From Rhynchopus sp. YZ270_cl-10 (lineage: Eukaryota > Euglenozoa > Diplonemea > Diplonemida > Diplonemidae), in NCBI GenBank assembly GCA_964035575.1, contig OZ037925.1, forward strand, positions 930,001-994,000: DNA of 64,000 nucleotides. The letters run 5' to 3'. How positions within the stretch are numbered: the first letter of the stretch is position 1; each line of letters opens with the position of its first letter. A program made the position numbers and the translations under genes. The notes beneath the pieces were generated by a model. The model saw only the letters and a program-made list of their open reading frames with translations, was not told the origin of the DNA and did no database searches. Below are positions 1 through 10,199 of the stretch, piece by piece.

Positions 1-105
1 GTACTGGGTACTGGGTACTGGGTACTGGGTACTGGGTACTGGGTACTGGGTACTGGGTACTGGGTACTGGGTACTGGGTACTGGGTACTGGGTACTGGGT
101 ACTGG
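1..105. repeat. (TACTGGG)n minisatellite
   Basis: About 15 perfect tandem copies of a 7-bp unit begin at the window edge, so the array probably extends further left. The same unit makes the larger array at 45907-46261. Confidence 0.97.
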
Positions 106-261
106 ACAACCGGACAGGGGACTGATGGCTTCCAGATATGATTTTGCGGCACTATATACCCACTCAGCCTTCTTCCTTACATACGTACGTACAGGTCATT
201 TTTACCTTGTAAAATTGTAACAGGTGGCATGCTTCCCAGCACACAAGTGCATACCTCAACA

Positions 262-389
262 CATAGAAAAACCGGTAAAAACACATGTAATCTGTGGTGG
301 TCGAAAGCGCAAAATTCCTTCGCCAATGCATTATTTAAGCATTTGTTATACCTGGAGAATATGGTCAGATCACTCTTCAGACCACCTGG
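262..389 (+). repeat. Dispersed repeat R3, copy 1
   Basis: This stretch, running from the AAACCGGTAAAAA block to TCTTCAGACCACC, recurs with few differences at 53165-53305. Its last 15 or so bases also occur at about 2737-2752, beside the LINE. The region 390-826 holds no gene that I recognise; it has two diverged copies of a GGGTTCAAC-containing segment (about 530-585 and 700-755). Confidence 0.8.
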
Positions 390-826
390 CGTAAACGTTT
401 TTAAAAATAGGATGGAGCACCCGGTCCGAAAAGGAATGCAGCCACCCCTGGCTTCAGGCTTGCGAACCCAGCGTTGATATAACACAGGGTTTCACGGGCC
501 AAAAACCAGAAAAGAAAAAAAAATGAAAAATTGAGGGTTCAACGACTGCGCCAACTGGTCTCATGCGACGTTGAACCAACTTAAAATCTAGAATCTTGTG
601 TCAACTTGTATAGAAAAGCAATGAATATTAAAATTACCGGTTTCAGGCGTGGTGTACACGTCTGCTGCCATCTACGCTGGGATAGCAGTCCGGTTTGAAC
701 TTGGGGTTCAACAACAGTGCCAAATGGACTTATGCGTCGCTATGTCAACTGAAAAACAATGAAAAACAAGAATGTCGTTGAGGAAGATTGAAATGCATGA
801 AAAACAAGAAGAACAAGGTAAAATAT

Positions 827-2735
827 CTACAGAGGGTGCTGTCCTAGCTTGTCCTCTTTCGTTGTCTCGCCCACACTAAGCTTCTCAACGGCCGTGCTGG
901 CGAGCTTTGTGGCGTTCACGTTGTTACTGCTGTCGATGTGCACCAACGTGATGCTTCGGGTCGCTCTCAGCTTGTCAAGCTCACCCCGCGCCTCTTTCTG
1001 GAGGTGGGCGACTGCCGCGTATGGTCTGCAGTGCTCGTTCACCTGGTCAACCACGGTTCTACTGGATCCGTAGATGTTCAGTGGTGTGGTGTCTGTGTCG
1101 CTCTTAAGGTATTCGAGGCACATCAGCAGTCCTTCATACTCCGCGACGTTCAGGGGTGCGTCCGCCAGGCGACTACTGGCTGTCCACCGCACCTCGCCGT
1201 CTACCTCGAGGCGTGCTCCTGCGCCCGATCCCTGGCAAGTGTTTTTCTTCACCCTCGCCCCCGGCTGCCTCACGTTGCAGTATCCGCCGAAGAAGATGCG
1301 AGTGTGTCCGGTGGGTTTCTTTGGTTTGCGTCGAGCCTGCTTCTGCTGCTTCTGCTAGCAGCCAAACGGATGTGCTTCGCAATTCTGTCCGCTCTCTCCT
1401 GTTTGCAGTCCTCTTCTAGGGGTGGGAGCTCTGTGTTCGTCCAGGATTTGTTTCCGTTGCAGAGGGTTGGCAGGGACCGGATCGTCTTGAGCACCTCAGC
1501 TGGTTCGGTGAGGATGGGTCGTCTCGTGATCGCTAGGGTTCCCCACTTGATGCCTAGGTCTAATGGGGCGAACACTTTGCTCCTGGGGTTGATGGTGCCC
1601 GAGAAGAGGTAGGCGTTTGCTGCCACTATCTTTGCCTTAGCCATCCAGTTGCTGAACCAGGTGATTTTGTCGGTGATCATGGAGCTCTCTCGGGATTTGG
1701 GTTCCTCTGTGGTGAGCTTTGCTCCTGTGTGCGCTTCGAAGTCCAGCGCCAGCTCCAGGTGCGAGACGTGCTGTGATTTCCCATTGGACACCGTCGGCCA
1801 CTTTAGGCTTTCCAGCCACTCCTTGAGTGCGAGGTATCCTTCCGCTTTGTACGGCCACGCGTCTGGCACCTCGTCAGGAAGTACTCCTGTGTAGGTCTCG
1901 TGTGAGGCCTTTCTTCAATTGTACGGTGTTGTTCGAGATCATGGTGGTGTCGTCCGCGTACAGGCTTGTCCGACATCTGGTTTCCGTCCGAACCGCCGCC
2001 TCCCACACTGCTAGGAGGGCGTTCAGCAGGATAATGCTCAGCGCACATCCCTGCAGAATGCCATTGTTCGCTTTGAACTCCTCACCGACCGTACCGTACA
2101 GTTTGAACCGCCTCTTCAGGTCCCTGTACATGCTCTTGAGGGGCCGCGTGATCTTCATGTCGATCCCCATTTTCTCCACAAGACTGAAGGTTATGTCCCA
2201 CGGTATGGTGTCGAAGCATTTTTTAAGGTCAAGAAATACTCCTCGCAGCGTGTTCCCCGACACCATTGCTTTTTCGACCAGGAGTGCGGTGAGGTAGAAG
2301 GCGTCACGTGTTCCGTGCCCAGTCCTGAAGCCGTGCATGGATTCCGGTGCCCATGTCTCCTGCCACACCATCAGGCTCGTCAACCTCGTCTTTGCCCATA
2401 GCCGATATACCGCCGACATCACAGAAATTGGTCGGTGGTCGAGTGGTTGTGGGTCCTCCACCTTGGCGATCATGCTCACGGTCGCGTGGAGGAGAGCTTC
2501 TGGCCATACGCCCGTCTCTTCTACTTGGTTCAGGATTGATGCCAGCCTGTCTAAGATCCCCGTTGGGAGAAGCGCAAGTTCTTCTGGGTGCCAGCCGTCT
2601 GTGCTGGGGGCCTTCCCCTTCGGCATGCTCTCGGCCACGGCTTTCAGCATCCTTCCGGTGAGGGGTTCTACGTGCATCGGCCGCTGAGGTATGTGTGTGC
2701 CAAACCTTTCCTCGAACGCTTCCCACGTGGGTGAC
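827..2735 (-). mobile_element. Decayed non-LTR retrotransposon (LINE) with RT and RNase H
   Basis: Three minus-strand reading frames carry successive parts of one LINE polyprotein. At 2677-1874 lies the reverse transcriptase: PKGKAPSTDGWHPE at the start, FLDLKKCFDTIPWD, GILQGCALS, then the catalytic SLYADDTTMIS. At 1869-1270 lies the connector after the RT. At 1273-827 lies an RNase H-like domain (NVAEYEGLLMCLEYL, YGSSRTVVDQV, NNVNATKLASTAVEKL). The reading frame changes at least twice, so the copy is dead. The endonuclease end is missing because the element stops at 2735, just before a minisatellite. C-terminal RNase H is known in I, R1, Tad and LOA-type clades; I cannot assign one. Confidence 0.9.
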
Positions 2736-2763
2736 TCTTCAGACCACCTGGCGTTTGTATTGT

Positions 2764-3030
2764 GTACTGTGTATACTGTGTATACTGTGTATACTGTGTA
2801 TACTGTGTATACTGTGTATACTGTGTATACTGTGTATACTGTGTATACTGTGTATACTGTGTATACTGTGTATACTGTGTATACTGTGTATACTGTGTAT
2901 ACTGTGTATACTGTGTATACTGTGTATACTGTGTATACTGTGTATACTGTGTATACTGTGTATACTGTGTATACTGTGTATACTGTGTATACTGTGTATA
3001 CTGTGTATACTGTGTATACTGTGTATACTG
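2764..3030. repeat. (TATACTGTG)n minisatellite
   Basis: About 29 near-perfect copies of a 9-bp unit sit directly against the truncated end of the LINE. The unit differs by a TA insertion from the 7-bp TACTGTG unit at 17046-17656. Confidence 0.97.
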
Positions 3031-3111
3031 TGCCGGGGGACTGGGATTATAAGACTTTAGAGAGGTGGGTGGCAAAATGATGACCATATCAAACAACCTT
3101 ACTTCGCACTC

Positions 3112-3462
3112 AGGTACACAGGTACACAGGTACACAGGTACACAGGTACACAGGTACACAGGTACACAGGTACACAGGTACACAGGTACACAGGTACACA
3201 GGTACACAGGTACACAGGTACACAGGTACACAGGTACACAGGTACACAGGTACACAGGTACACAGGTACACAGGTACACAGGTACACAGGTACACAGGTA
3301 CACAGGTACACAGGTACACAGGTACACAGGTACACAGGTACACAGGTACACAGGTACACAGGTACACAGGTACACAGGTACACAGGTACACAGGTACACA
3401 GGTACACAGGTACACAGGTACACAGGTACACAGGTACACAGGTACACAGGTACACAGGTAAA
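3112..3462. repeat. (GGTACACA)n minisatellite
   Basis: About 43 perfect copies of an 8-bp unit. On the opposite strand it reads TACCTGTG, one base longer than TACTGTG. Confidence 0.97.
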
Positions 3463-3479
3463 ACAGGTACATGTGATGT

Positions 3480-3800
3480 CATGTCATGTGCGTGTCGCGA
3501 ATTTTTGCGATTTTTTGCGATTTTTTGCGATTTTTTGCGATTCGCATTCCGGGTTTTGCGAATTTTTTGGCAGAATACTACCCCTGATCACCCCAAGTTT
3601 TTGGAAAAACCGGTTTTCAAAACCAGTTTTTTTAACCACCCTAATACCCTGCCTATTTTTCCAGGCATTTTGCTAACCATCGTTCCATCGTTCCCTGTTT
3701 TTTGGCGTTTTTTTTTTTTTTTTTTTTTCATCGTTCCATCGTTCCCCCTAGGAAAAAGGTGGCATCATTCCATCGTTCCATGGACTGTACTGTGGGGTGT
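3480..3800. repeat. Short tandem words and repeat R12
   Basis: Four copies of TTTTTTGCGA are followed by TTCGCATTCCGGGTTTTGCGA. The same order recurs, diverged, at 53715-53790 (repeat R12). A copy of R11 (AAAACCAGT then ACCACCCTAATACCCTG) lies at 3605-3650. After it come repeated CATCGTTC words and a long T run. I see no gene here. Confidence 0.7.
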
Positions 3801-3904
3801 GTCACAGATGCAGAGACCCTGGGCTCAAGGGCTCACCGTGGGAGACCAGAACGCGACTCAATTGGTCAAACGCCGAAGGAAAAGGAAGCATGCAGCGTGG
3901 CGAA

Positions 3905-4165
3905 AGAATAAAAGTAGCGTACCGTGCGCCTGCGGCGCAGCTTGCAGCCCACCCTTCCCATGACATAGTTTGGCTGTAAAAGTGTGCAATTTTAAGCGCA
4001 TTTTTTTGAAATGTTGCGCACCGTGTCTTCGCCAGAAACTTTCGTTTTAGCAAAATATGGAAGTAAAATTTACGGTAACTGTTGATAATTACCAACGACA
4101 GTGCCGTTTTATGGCAACATTTTTTTAGAAATGTTGCGTACCGTGGCTTCGCCAGGAACTGGATG
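3905..4165 (+). repeat. Dispersed repeat R2, copy 1
   Basis: Contains GTACCGTGCGCCTGCGGCGC, then GCAAAATATGGAAGTAAAATT, and ends in GCGTACCGTGGCTTCGCCAG. Related copies lie at 23280-23660 (minus) and 52320-52860 (plus). GCGCC-TGC-GGCGC is a small hairpin with a three-base loop. Another three-base-loop hairpin, CGCGCG-AAG-CGCGCG, lies nearby at about 4320. Confidence 0.8.
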
Positions 4166-4441
4166 CCATGACCGCCGCTTCTTTTATAGATGTACTGAGG
4201 TTATTGATAAGAGGCTGACACCCACTACGGCTTGTGGTTCACCCTCCCCACCTGCCTTTCACGATTTTGTGCATCAGAGGGGAGAAAGAGCCTCATCTTC
4301 TTGTACTGACAGGGAGTCGCGCGCGCGAAGCGCGCGCAGCGACCGCTTTTGCGGGGGGAAAGCTCGGGACCCCTTTTGCCCTCTTTTTTTTTTTTTTTTC
4401 CCATCGTTCCCCCCATTTAGGAACCCGGCCGAGTTAGCATA

Positions 4442-6807
4442 ATGCCTGTATTTTTCTGGTCCATAATTTTTCAAAAGACGGTACTTACCACCACCACCAC
4501 CACCACCACCACCACCACCACCACCACCACCACCACCACCACCACCACCACCACCACCACCACCACCACCACCACCACCACCACCACCACCACCACCACC
4601 ACCACCACCACCACCACCACCACCACCACCACCACCACCACCACCACCACCACCTACCCCTTTATCAGGCGACGTAAAGACGAAAAGGTCGACAAAAAGG
4701 AGAAGGAGGTAGAGAAGCCTGCCACCGCTCCGAAGACAGCGACAAAGACTGCACCAACAACGCCAACAGCACCCGCACCCACAGCCACAACCACCCCAAC
4801 CACCTCTGCTGCAAAGCCCACCGCACCCGCAGCCGCGCCCGCAAAGAAAGCTCCTACAACCACCAAGCCCGCGGCGAAGCCTGCAGCTCCCACAGCATCT
4901 CCCACCATCTTCCCCCCGCCGTCGGACCCCAGCGATCCGATGTGTGTCGTGGAGGCTGTGCTGGCGGGGCTTGAGGGGACACGCATTGCCGACAAAGAGA
5001 AGAGCATTGGTTTGTACTGCTCAACGGATTCGCATGGGGTGCCTACTATGGTGCTGCCCAGTGCGGGGGAGAGGGTGTGCAGTGCGCTGCACACAGTCGC
5101 GCAGGCGCTTCGAACTGAAATAGGGAAAGTGCGTGACGACGCAGTGCAAAGCAAAGACGCAAAGGAAACGGTGGAGGCAGACCTGGTGGCCCTGAGGGCA
5201 GAGGTGGAGGTGATGCAGAAGGAGTTGGAGACAGCGAAACGGGAGGCGGAAGAGGCGCAGGAGGAGATTGTGAAGGTGCAGAAGCAAAAGGAGGAGTCCG
5301 CGTCGGTGCGGTTGCTCAATCTGAATGCCGATGTGATGGGGCGGGACATAGCGAATATGTGCAACAGGTACGGCCCTGTGCAGCACATCGCCATGCTTGG
5401 GAGTACCGCGCACGTCACCTTCTCAGCGAAGGTCAATACGACGGAAATCGCTGCCACCCTCACCTCGCAGCAGAACCAGCAGGCGGAGGCCTGCTTCCAC
5501 GCGTCTCTCGTTGTGCAAGATGTTGCCAAAAAGCCTGTCGTCCCACCCACCCCCGCCCCGTTCAGTGGTAACGGCGACGCCTCTCCCACAGAAGCATTCG
5601 AGGAAAGCGAGGACCTTACTTCACTCAATGCGAACACCTCTGCGTACAAAGGGGGTATGGGGGGAAGAGGGGCCAAGCCGCAGCAGCAGCAGCAGCAACA
5701 ACAACAACAGCAGCAACAACAGCAACAGCAACAGCAACAACAACAGCAGCAACAACAACAACAACAACAACAACAGCAGCAGCAGCAGCAGATACAGCAA
5801 CAGCAGCAACAACAACAGCAGCAATTGCAGAAGCAGAAGCAAGAGCAGCAGCAGCAACAACAACAACAACAACAGCAACAACAACAACAGCAGCAGATGC
5901 AACAGCAACAGCAGCAGCAACTACACCAACAGCAGCTCCAACAGAAGCAGCAAAAACAGCAATACGCGCAGCCACAAAAACCTGCCCACCACCAGCACCA
6001 AAAGGGGCAGTTCCAGCAACACCACCACCACCACCACCACCATCATCACCAACACCAACACCAGCAGCACCCACACGGGATGCACCCAGGTCCCCAACCA
6101 TCTCCACACCACGCACCTACCGCACAGCCTGATCATGGGCAGATGGCCAACAGAGCACCACAGCAACAACAACAACAGCAACAGCAACAAGCTGCACAGC
6201 AGCCCCCACCTCAACCACAGCAGCAGCAGCAGCCACAACAACAACAGCAACAGCAGGTCCCACCCCAGCAGCAGCAGAAGCAGGCGACCGCCGCCCCGCC
6301 GACCCCACAGCCGAACATCTGCATCGTGTGCGGCAGGGACGGCTACCAGGTATGCAGCACAGCCCGTTTGTCACACCCTTTTTTGGGATAAATATTTCTC
6401 CTGACAACGTGCCCAAACCTGTCCAGCCGACACTCGGGTCAGCGGTGTTTCATTACATGACCACCTTACAACCTACCAGCAGCATTAATATACGCTATTG
6501 GTGCTGGAATTACACACATCAGACTTTGTCCACCAATCGAATACTCTTTTAACGTTTGACAACTGTGTTTTTTCATACATTTTGCATTTTTCAAACCCAC
6601 CTTTCTTAACAACTGGCGACTTTTTTGTCTATAAACAAAATTTTCAAACCCACCACCCCCTTCTCCTCCTCCTCCTCCTCCCAGGTCTGCTCCGTGTGCA
6701 TGATGACCTATTACTGTGGCAGTGAGTGCCAAGCGTCGCACTGGCCCATGCACATGAACGAATGTGAGATTCTGAAGTCGCGCAACGACCAAGGCAAGCG
6801 GAGGTAA
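4442..6807 (+). CDS. PolyQ protein with RRM-like domain and C-terminal MYND zinc finger
   Basis: Two exons, 4442-6349 and 6685-6807, joined in phase 0 across a 335-bp GTATG...CAG intron, give 676 residues. Splicing reunites the MYND finger: CIVCGRDGYQ in exon 1 with VCSVCMMTYYC, SECQASHW and MHMNEC in exon 2, the full C-C/C-C/C-C/H-C ligand set. Upstream are a Thr run, a Lys/Glu and Ala/Pro/Thr-rich segment, a coiled coil (about 215-285), an RRM-like fold (VRLLNLNADVMG...VTFSAK, about 287-345) and long Gln and His runs (about 415-620). MYND fingers bind proline-rich peptides, so a role in RNA or transcription complexes is inferred. The start is uncertain. The first ATG leads straight into the ACC repeat, and TTTATCAG at 4662-4669 could instead be a 3' splice site from an unseen exon. 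Confidence 0.82.
4487..4654. repeat. (ACC)n microsatellite, in frame as polyThr
   Basis: About 55 ACC triplets near the proposed start of the MYND gene. If translated they give an uninterrupted Thr run. A CAG/CAA-rich tract at about 5680-5900 encodes the polyGln. Confidence 0.95.
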
Positions 6808-7312
6808 GACTCCTCAGAGCTTTTGGAGAGAGGATAATTCAGGGAGACGGTGGTAGTAGAACACAATAACACCCTCCAGACCTCCACCAAACAAAAACAA
6901 AACAAAACAAAAAAAAGCAAAAAAAAAAAAAATTATGAAAACCCCCATAGGGGAAAAAGAAATGATACGGTTTGAATTCTATGTTTGACTTTTAAAAAGA
7001 GCGATTGATTATAAATAAAACCGGGGATAAAAAAAACGTTAAAGTTGAGAAGGCACACAGCAGATTAGGTGTTGTGGTGTGGGGGCGAGGGGGTGGTGGG
7101 TGGGGGGGTTTAAAACAAATATGAACCTAAATACCTTCTAAGTTTATGATGGGTATATTTTTTTTTTAACCAAAAAACCATGCTGTCCTCTAAATCGGAT
7201 TTAGGATTCAGGATTTTCTATAAGAAAATTTTATAAGAAAATTTTATTTTTGCCGGTGAAAAAATTTTCATATGGATATGGGGCAGTGTCTTTTTTAGGG
7301 AGGTCGGAATAA

Positions 7313-7700
7313 TTTCCTGGTAGAACAGTGGTTGAACCACGGGAGTACCCTGGGGAACTGAGTTACTGACCGCACCGTGAAATCCCAGGCTGTCCCCTAA
7401 TTTTTTTTGCCTGCGGCGCCATTATTTATTCCTTTTTTGCTCCGCAAAAAAGGGTTCGTTGACTGACTCTGTAGTGTTTGTTTACACCGTACCCTATTAT
7501 TTTTTCGCCTGCGGCGCCATTTTGTGTTATTCCTTTTGCTCCGCAAAAGGAAAATAAAATACAGTTCCCTATGTTCCCAATGTCTTCGCTGGTCAGAACT
7601 GAAAAACATCTTGGGGGGAACACAAACTGACCCCAAAAATCTTGAAATCTGATTCTTGGATAAGGCACTGTGGTGGGGAGAAAAATGTGACCACCCCGCA
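7313..7700 (-). repeat. Dispersed repeat R1, copy 1
   Basis: Marked by paired GGCGCCGCAGGCG and TTTTTGCGGAGCAAAAA motifs and by GTACGGTGTAAA. Plus-strand copies lie at 37790-38110 and 55440-55700. The motif TTTTTGC-TCC-GCAAAAA is itself a perfect hairpin. The rest of 6808-9950 holds A- and T-rich simple sequence and the short repeats listed separately; I see no gene. Confidence 0.85.
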
Positions 7701-7745
7701 CTGCGGGTCTACAACAAAAAAAATATCTTCTCCGGTTGTGCGCGA

Positions 7746-7774
7746 AAATTTTTCGCGCGCAGCGCGAAAAATTT
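7746..7774. other. Perfect 13-bp hairpin with three-base loop
   Basis: AAATTTTTCGCGC, loop GCA, then the exact reverse complement. It lies in AT-rich sequence next to repeat R1. Confidence 0.9.
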
Positions 7775-7865
7775 TTTTTCTATAAGAAAATTTTGAGATT
7801 TAAAAATCAGAAAAATCCTGATTTTTCCCGGATTTAAGGACATGCTTGCAAAGAACATTCTTTTG

Positions 7866-7933
7866 GTGCACTTTCGGAAATCGGTCAACGACCTGTCAGC
7901 GACCTGTCAATATCGACCCCTCCCGGAGCACCG
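7866..7933. repeat. R6: small repeat with GGTGC...GCACC ends, copy 1
   Basis: Starts GGTGCACTTTCGG and ends CCGGAGCACC. The interior is a tandem of ACCTGTCA-like words. Related units lie at 8992-9109 and 9776-9911. It looks like a non-autonomous MITE, but no source transposase is visible. Confidence 0.65.
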
Positions 7934-7942
7934 TTCTTTTAT

Positions 7943-8010
7943 TTTTATTGATCCCTCCTCCTATACTATCAATTTATTGATAGCATAGGTTGAAATACTT
8001 TTTACTGACG
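7943..8010. repeat. Dispersed repeat R7, copy 1
   Basis: A TTGATCCCTC block followed by ACTATCAATTTATTGAT and ATACTTTTT. It recurs at 22152-22220. Confidence 0.75.
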
Positions 8011-8315
8011 ATGCAGCTTTGATTCGATCTTTTTTATGAACCATTTGACAAAAAAAAAAAAAAAAAAAAATGCAAAATAAAACCAAAATATAAAATGAGA
8101 GATATTGCATACCATGAGATCCAACGAATTTTCAAAAAACAAAACAAAAAAAACAACAAAAAAAAAAAAAGTAGTTCGCCCTCTGGCGACATTTTTGTGT
8201 GTACAGACCCTTTGATGGGATATTTTTTTTTTTTTTTCATGGGAAGGGAAAAAGAAAAGAGCCTTCGGTGTGCCATCACCTAGTTCGATAGGCGATTTTA
8301 TTGTTTGTCGTGGTG

Positions 8316-8675
8316 ACAAAATAGTGGAGCTTATCCTCGAGGGGCACACATAGATAGGGGCAAGCTAAAGTTTGCGGATACGTGGGCTTTTTTGCTCCCA
8401 ACAAAAAAAAAAAAAAAAATGTTTCAAAGAAAACTCATCTTTTATAAACAAGAAGAAAAAAAAAAGGGTCCTGCACTCTGGCTTAGGTGAGTGTCGACAC
8501 AACAAACAAAGATGCAAAATTCCCATTCACCCTTCCCCAATTCCCCCCCTCCTCCCTTTCATGGTTGCAACAACAAAAAAAATAATAATAAATAACTAAC
8601 GATAGTGGGAGTGCATCCCTCGGGGGGGTGTGTGTCCACACTAATACAAACCAAGCTTTTCAAATAGACGGGAAA
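8316..8675. repeat. Two copies of R8 and one of R13
   Basis: R8 (ATAGTGGAG, CATCCTCG, GTGTC, CTAATACAAACCAAG, TTTTCAAA) occurs at 8316-8355 and 8600-8675. It recurs at 14515-14575 and 21857-21917. R13 (TTAGGTGA, GTGTCGACACAACAAA) lies at 8466-8510 and recurs, diverged, at 13817, 14647, 16721 and 22316. Confidence 0.65.
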
Positions 8676-8792
8676 AAAAAAAAAAAACTAATACGACGGT
8701 CTCGGATGTGGGCGCTCCTATAGTATTACTCAAGGCCAATATTTCAAAAAAACAAAAAAAAAAAAAAAAAAGCAAAAAAAAAGCAAAAACAA

Positions 8793-8861
8793 AAACAAAC
8801 AAACAAACAAACAAACAAACAAACAAACAAACAAACAAACAAACAAACAAACAAACAAACA
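8793..8861. repeat. (CAAA)n microsatellite
   Basis: About 16 copies of a 4-bp unit between two poly-A-rich stretches. Confidence 0.95.
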
Positions 8862-8991
8862 GAAAAAAAAGGGGGGGAAGGAGACAAAGAGATAGTATAA
8901 CGCTGGAAAAGGAACCTGATTTTTTAAAAAAAAAAAACACACAGATCTTCTCACAGAGATAACGTGCCTTTGTTTTTCACTCATTTGGTGT

Positions 8992-9109
8992 TCCGGAGGG
9001 GGCCTATATTGACATGTCCTTGGCAGGTCCTTGATATGTCCTTGACATGTCCTTGGCAGGTCCTTGATATGTCCTTGACATGTCCTTGGCAGTTGTCCCG
9101 TAACACCAT
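8992..9109. repeat. R6, copy 2 (inverted)
   Basis: Begins GGTGTTCCGG and ends with GTAACACC. The interior has three tandem copies built from GACATGTCCTTGGCAGGTCC-like words. Confidence 0.6.
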
Positions 9110-9682
9110 CATTACATAATCGTAAATGGAGGTAGTCCAGCATGGCTGTCTTTGTGGGTAAACTTCTTAGTGTGGTATGTCATATCGGCTGTCAAATAAG
9201 GAAGGTAGCCAACACAAAAAAAAGTTTTTGTTTTTTTTCAAATCCTGTTTTTTTTATTCATTGCTTTTTTCTTCGTTTTGAACGGAACGTATACGAAATT
9301 AGCTCGTTTTTTTTAAAAGCGATACCAGGAGGATTAACGTAGAGAGTTTGCAGTCCGTAAGGGGGGGATTTTTAAAAGAAAACAGATTATTGTCCACTCA
9401 GCAGACAACATGAAATAGCCCCACACCAACAGCGTGCCACAGATTTTTTTATATACTCCTTTCTCCCCTATTCCTGCACATAAGATCTCCCACTATGCTC
9501 CCATTCTCTCCTCCTCCTCCCCCCCCGTCTCCCGTTCGCTGTTCCCTTTAAAAAAAAAAAAGGCTGCAAAAATTATATTTCATTTTGGTCTCTCGCCTCC
9601 CCCTCATCCCTTTCTGTTGGCTACAGGAGTTAAGGTTACATTATTTCCCTACCCCCGGTAAACGAATACGATCCGAGACAAA

Positions 9683-9776
9683 CTAAGCACAGAGAGGCTT
9701 ACGTTTATAGAGTCTCATTTGTACCAAAAGGTAATTCACACGAGAGGGCTTTTTTTTTTGTATTTCAAGTCAACAT
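9683..9776 (+). repeat. Hairpin motif plus 3' half of the intron-associated repeat
   Basis: CTAAGC...GCTTA at 9683-9701 is followed by CACGAGAGGGC and TTTGTATTTCAAGTCAAC at 9738-9772. The latter block matches repeats just before 3' splice sites in the SET and NCX genes. Here it is not linked to a proven intron; it could mark a 5' UTR intron of the ThrRS gene. Confidence 0.55.
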
Positions 9777-9911
9777 GGTGCTTTCGGAAGTCAGTCAACG
9801 ACCTGTCAGCGACGTGTCACGACCTGTCGGTGACCTGTCAATATCAGGGGGTGTGTGTATAGAGTCCCTGTGTCAGCGACCTGTCAATATCGACCCCTCC
9901 CGGAGCACCAC
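9776..9911. repeat. R6, copy 3
   Basis: GGTGCTTTCGG at the left end, CCGGAGCACC at the right end, and several CGACCTGTCA words between. Confidence 0.65.
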
Positions 9912-9951
9912 AACAACTCTTTTTTTTTTCGACTGCCTTTTTTGTTCGAAG

Positions 9952-9999
9952 GTGACTAAGCACAGAGAGGCTTAGGTTCATCTTATAAACTTTTCTTTT
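9952..9999 (+). promoter_or_regulatory. Conserved hairpin motif (CTAAGC...GCTTAG plus CTTATAAAC tail)
   Basis: GTGA, then the stem CTAAGC at 9956-9961 and GCTTAG at 9970-9975, then GTTCATCTTATAAACTTTT. Near-identical modules lie at 34575-34624 and 30581-30625, with partial ones elsewhere. It may be an RNA processing or terminator signal, or a small mobile repeat. Confidence 0.5.
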
Positions 10000-10199
10000 C
10001 TCAACCCCCCCCTTCTACCCCTACTCAGAAGCCACCCCCCCTCCCCTTCCCCTCTCCCCCTCCCCCTTCTCCAAACATTCACCGCCTCATCGGCCGTCTG
10101 CACCGCCACGCATTGCCCCCCTTTGTGCGTGCGTGCCGTCTAACTTCTTCTTCCCCTCCTCCTCCTCTTACCACCCCCCCCTTTCCAGAGAAGATCAAA

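Noticed and set aside
3112-3462. Regular 8-bp spacing considered as a CRISPR-like or array element.
   Set aside because: Pure tandem repeat without spacers in a eukaryotic genome.
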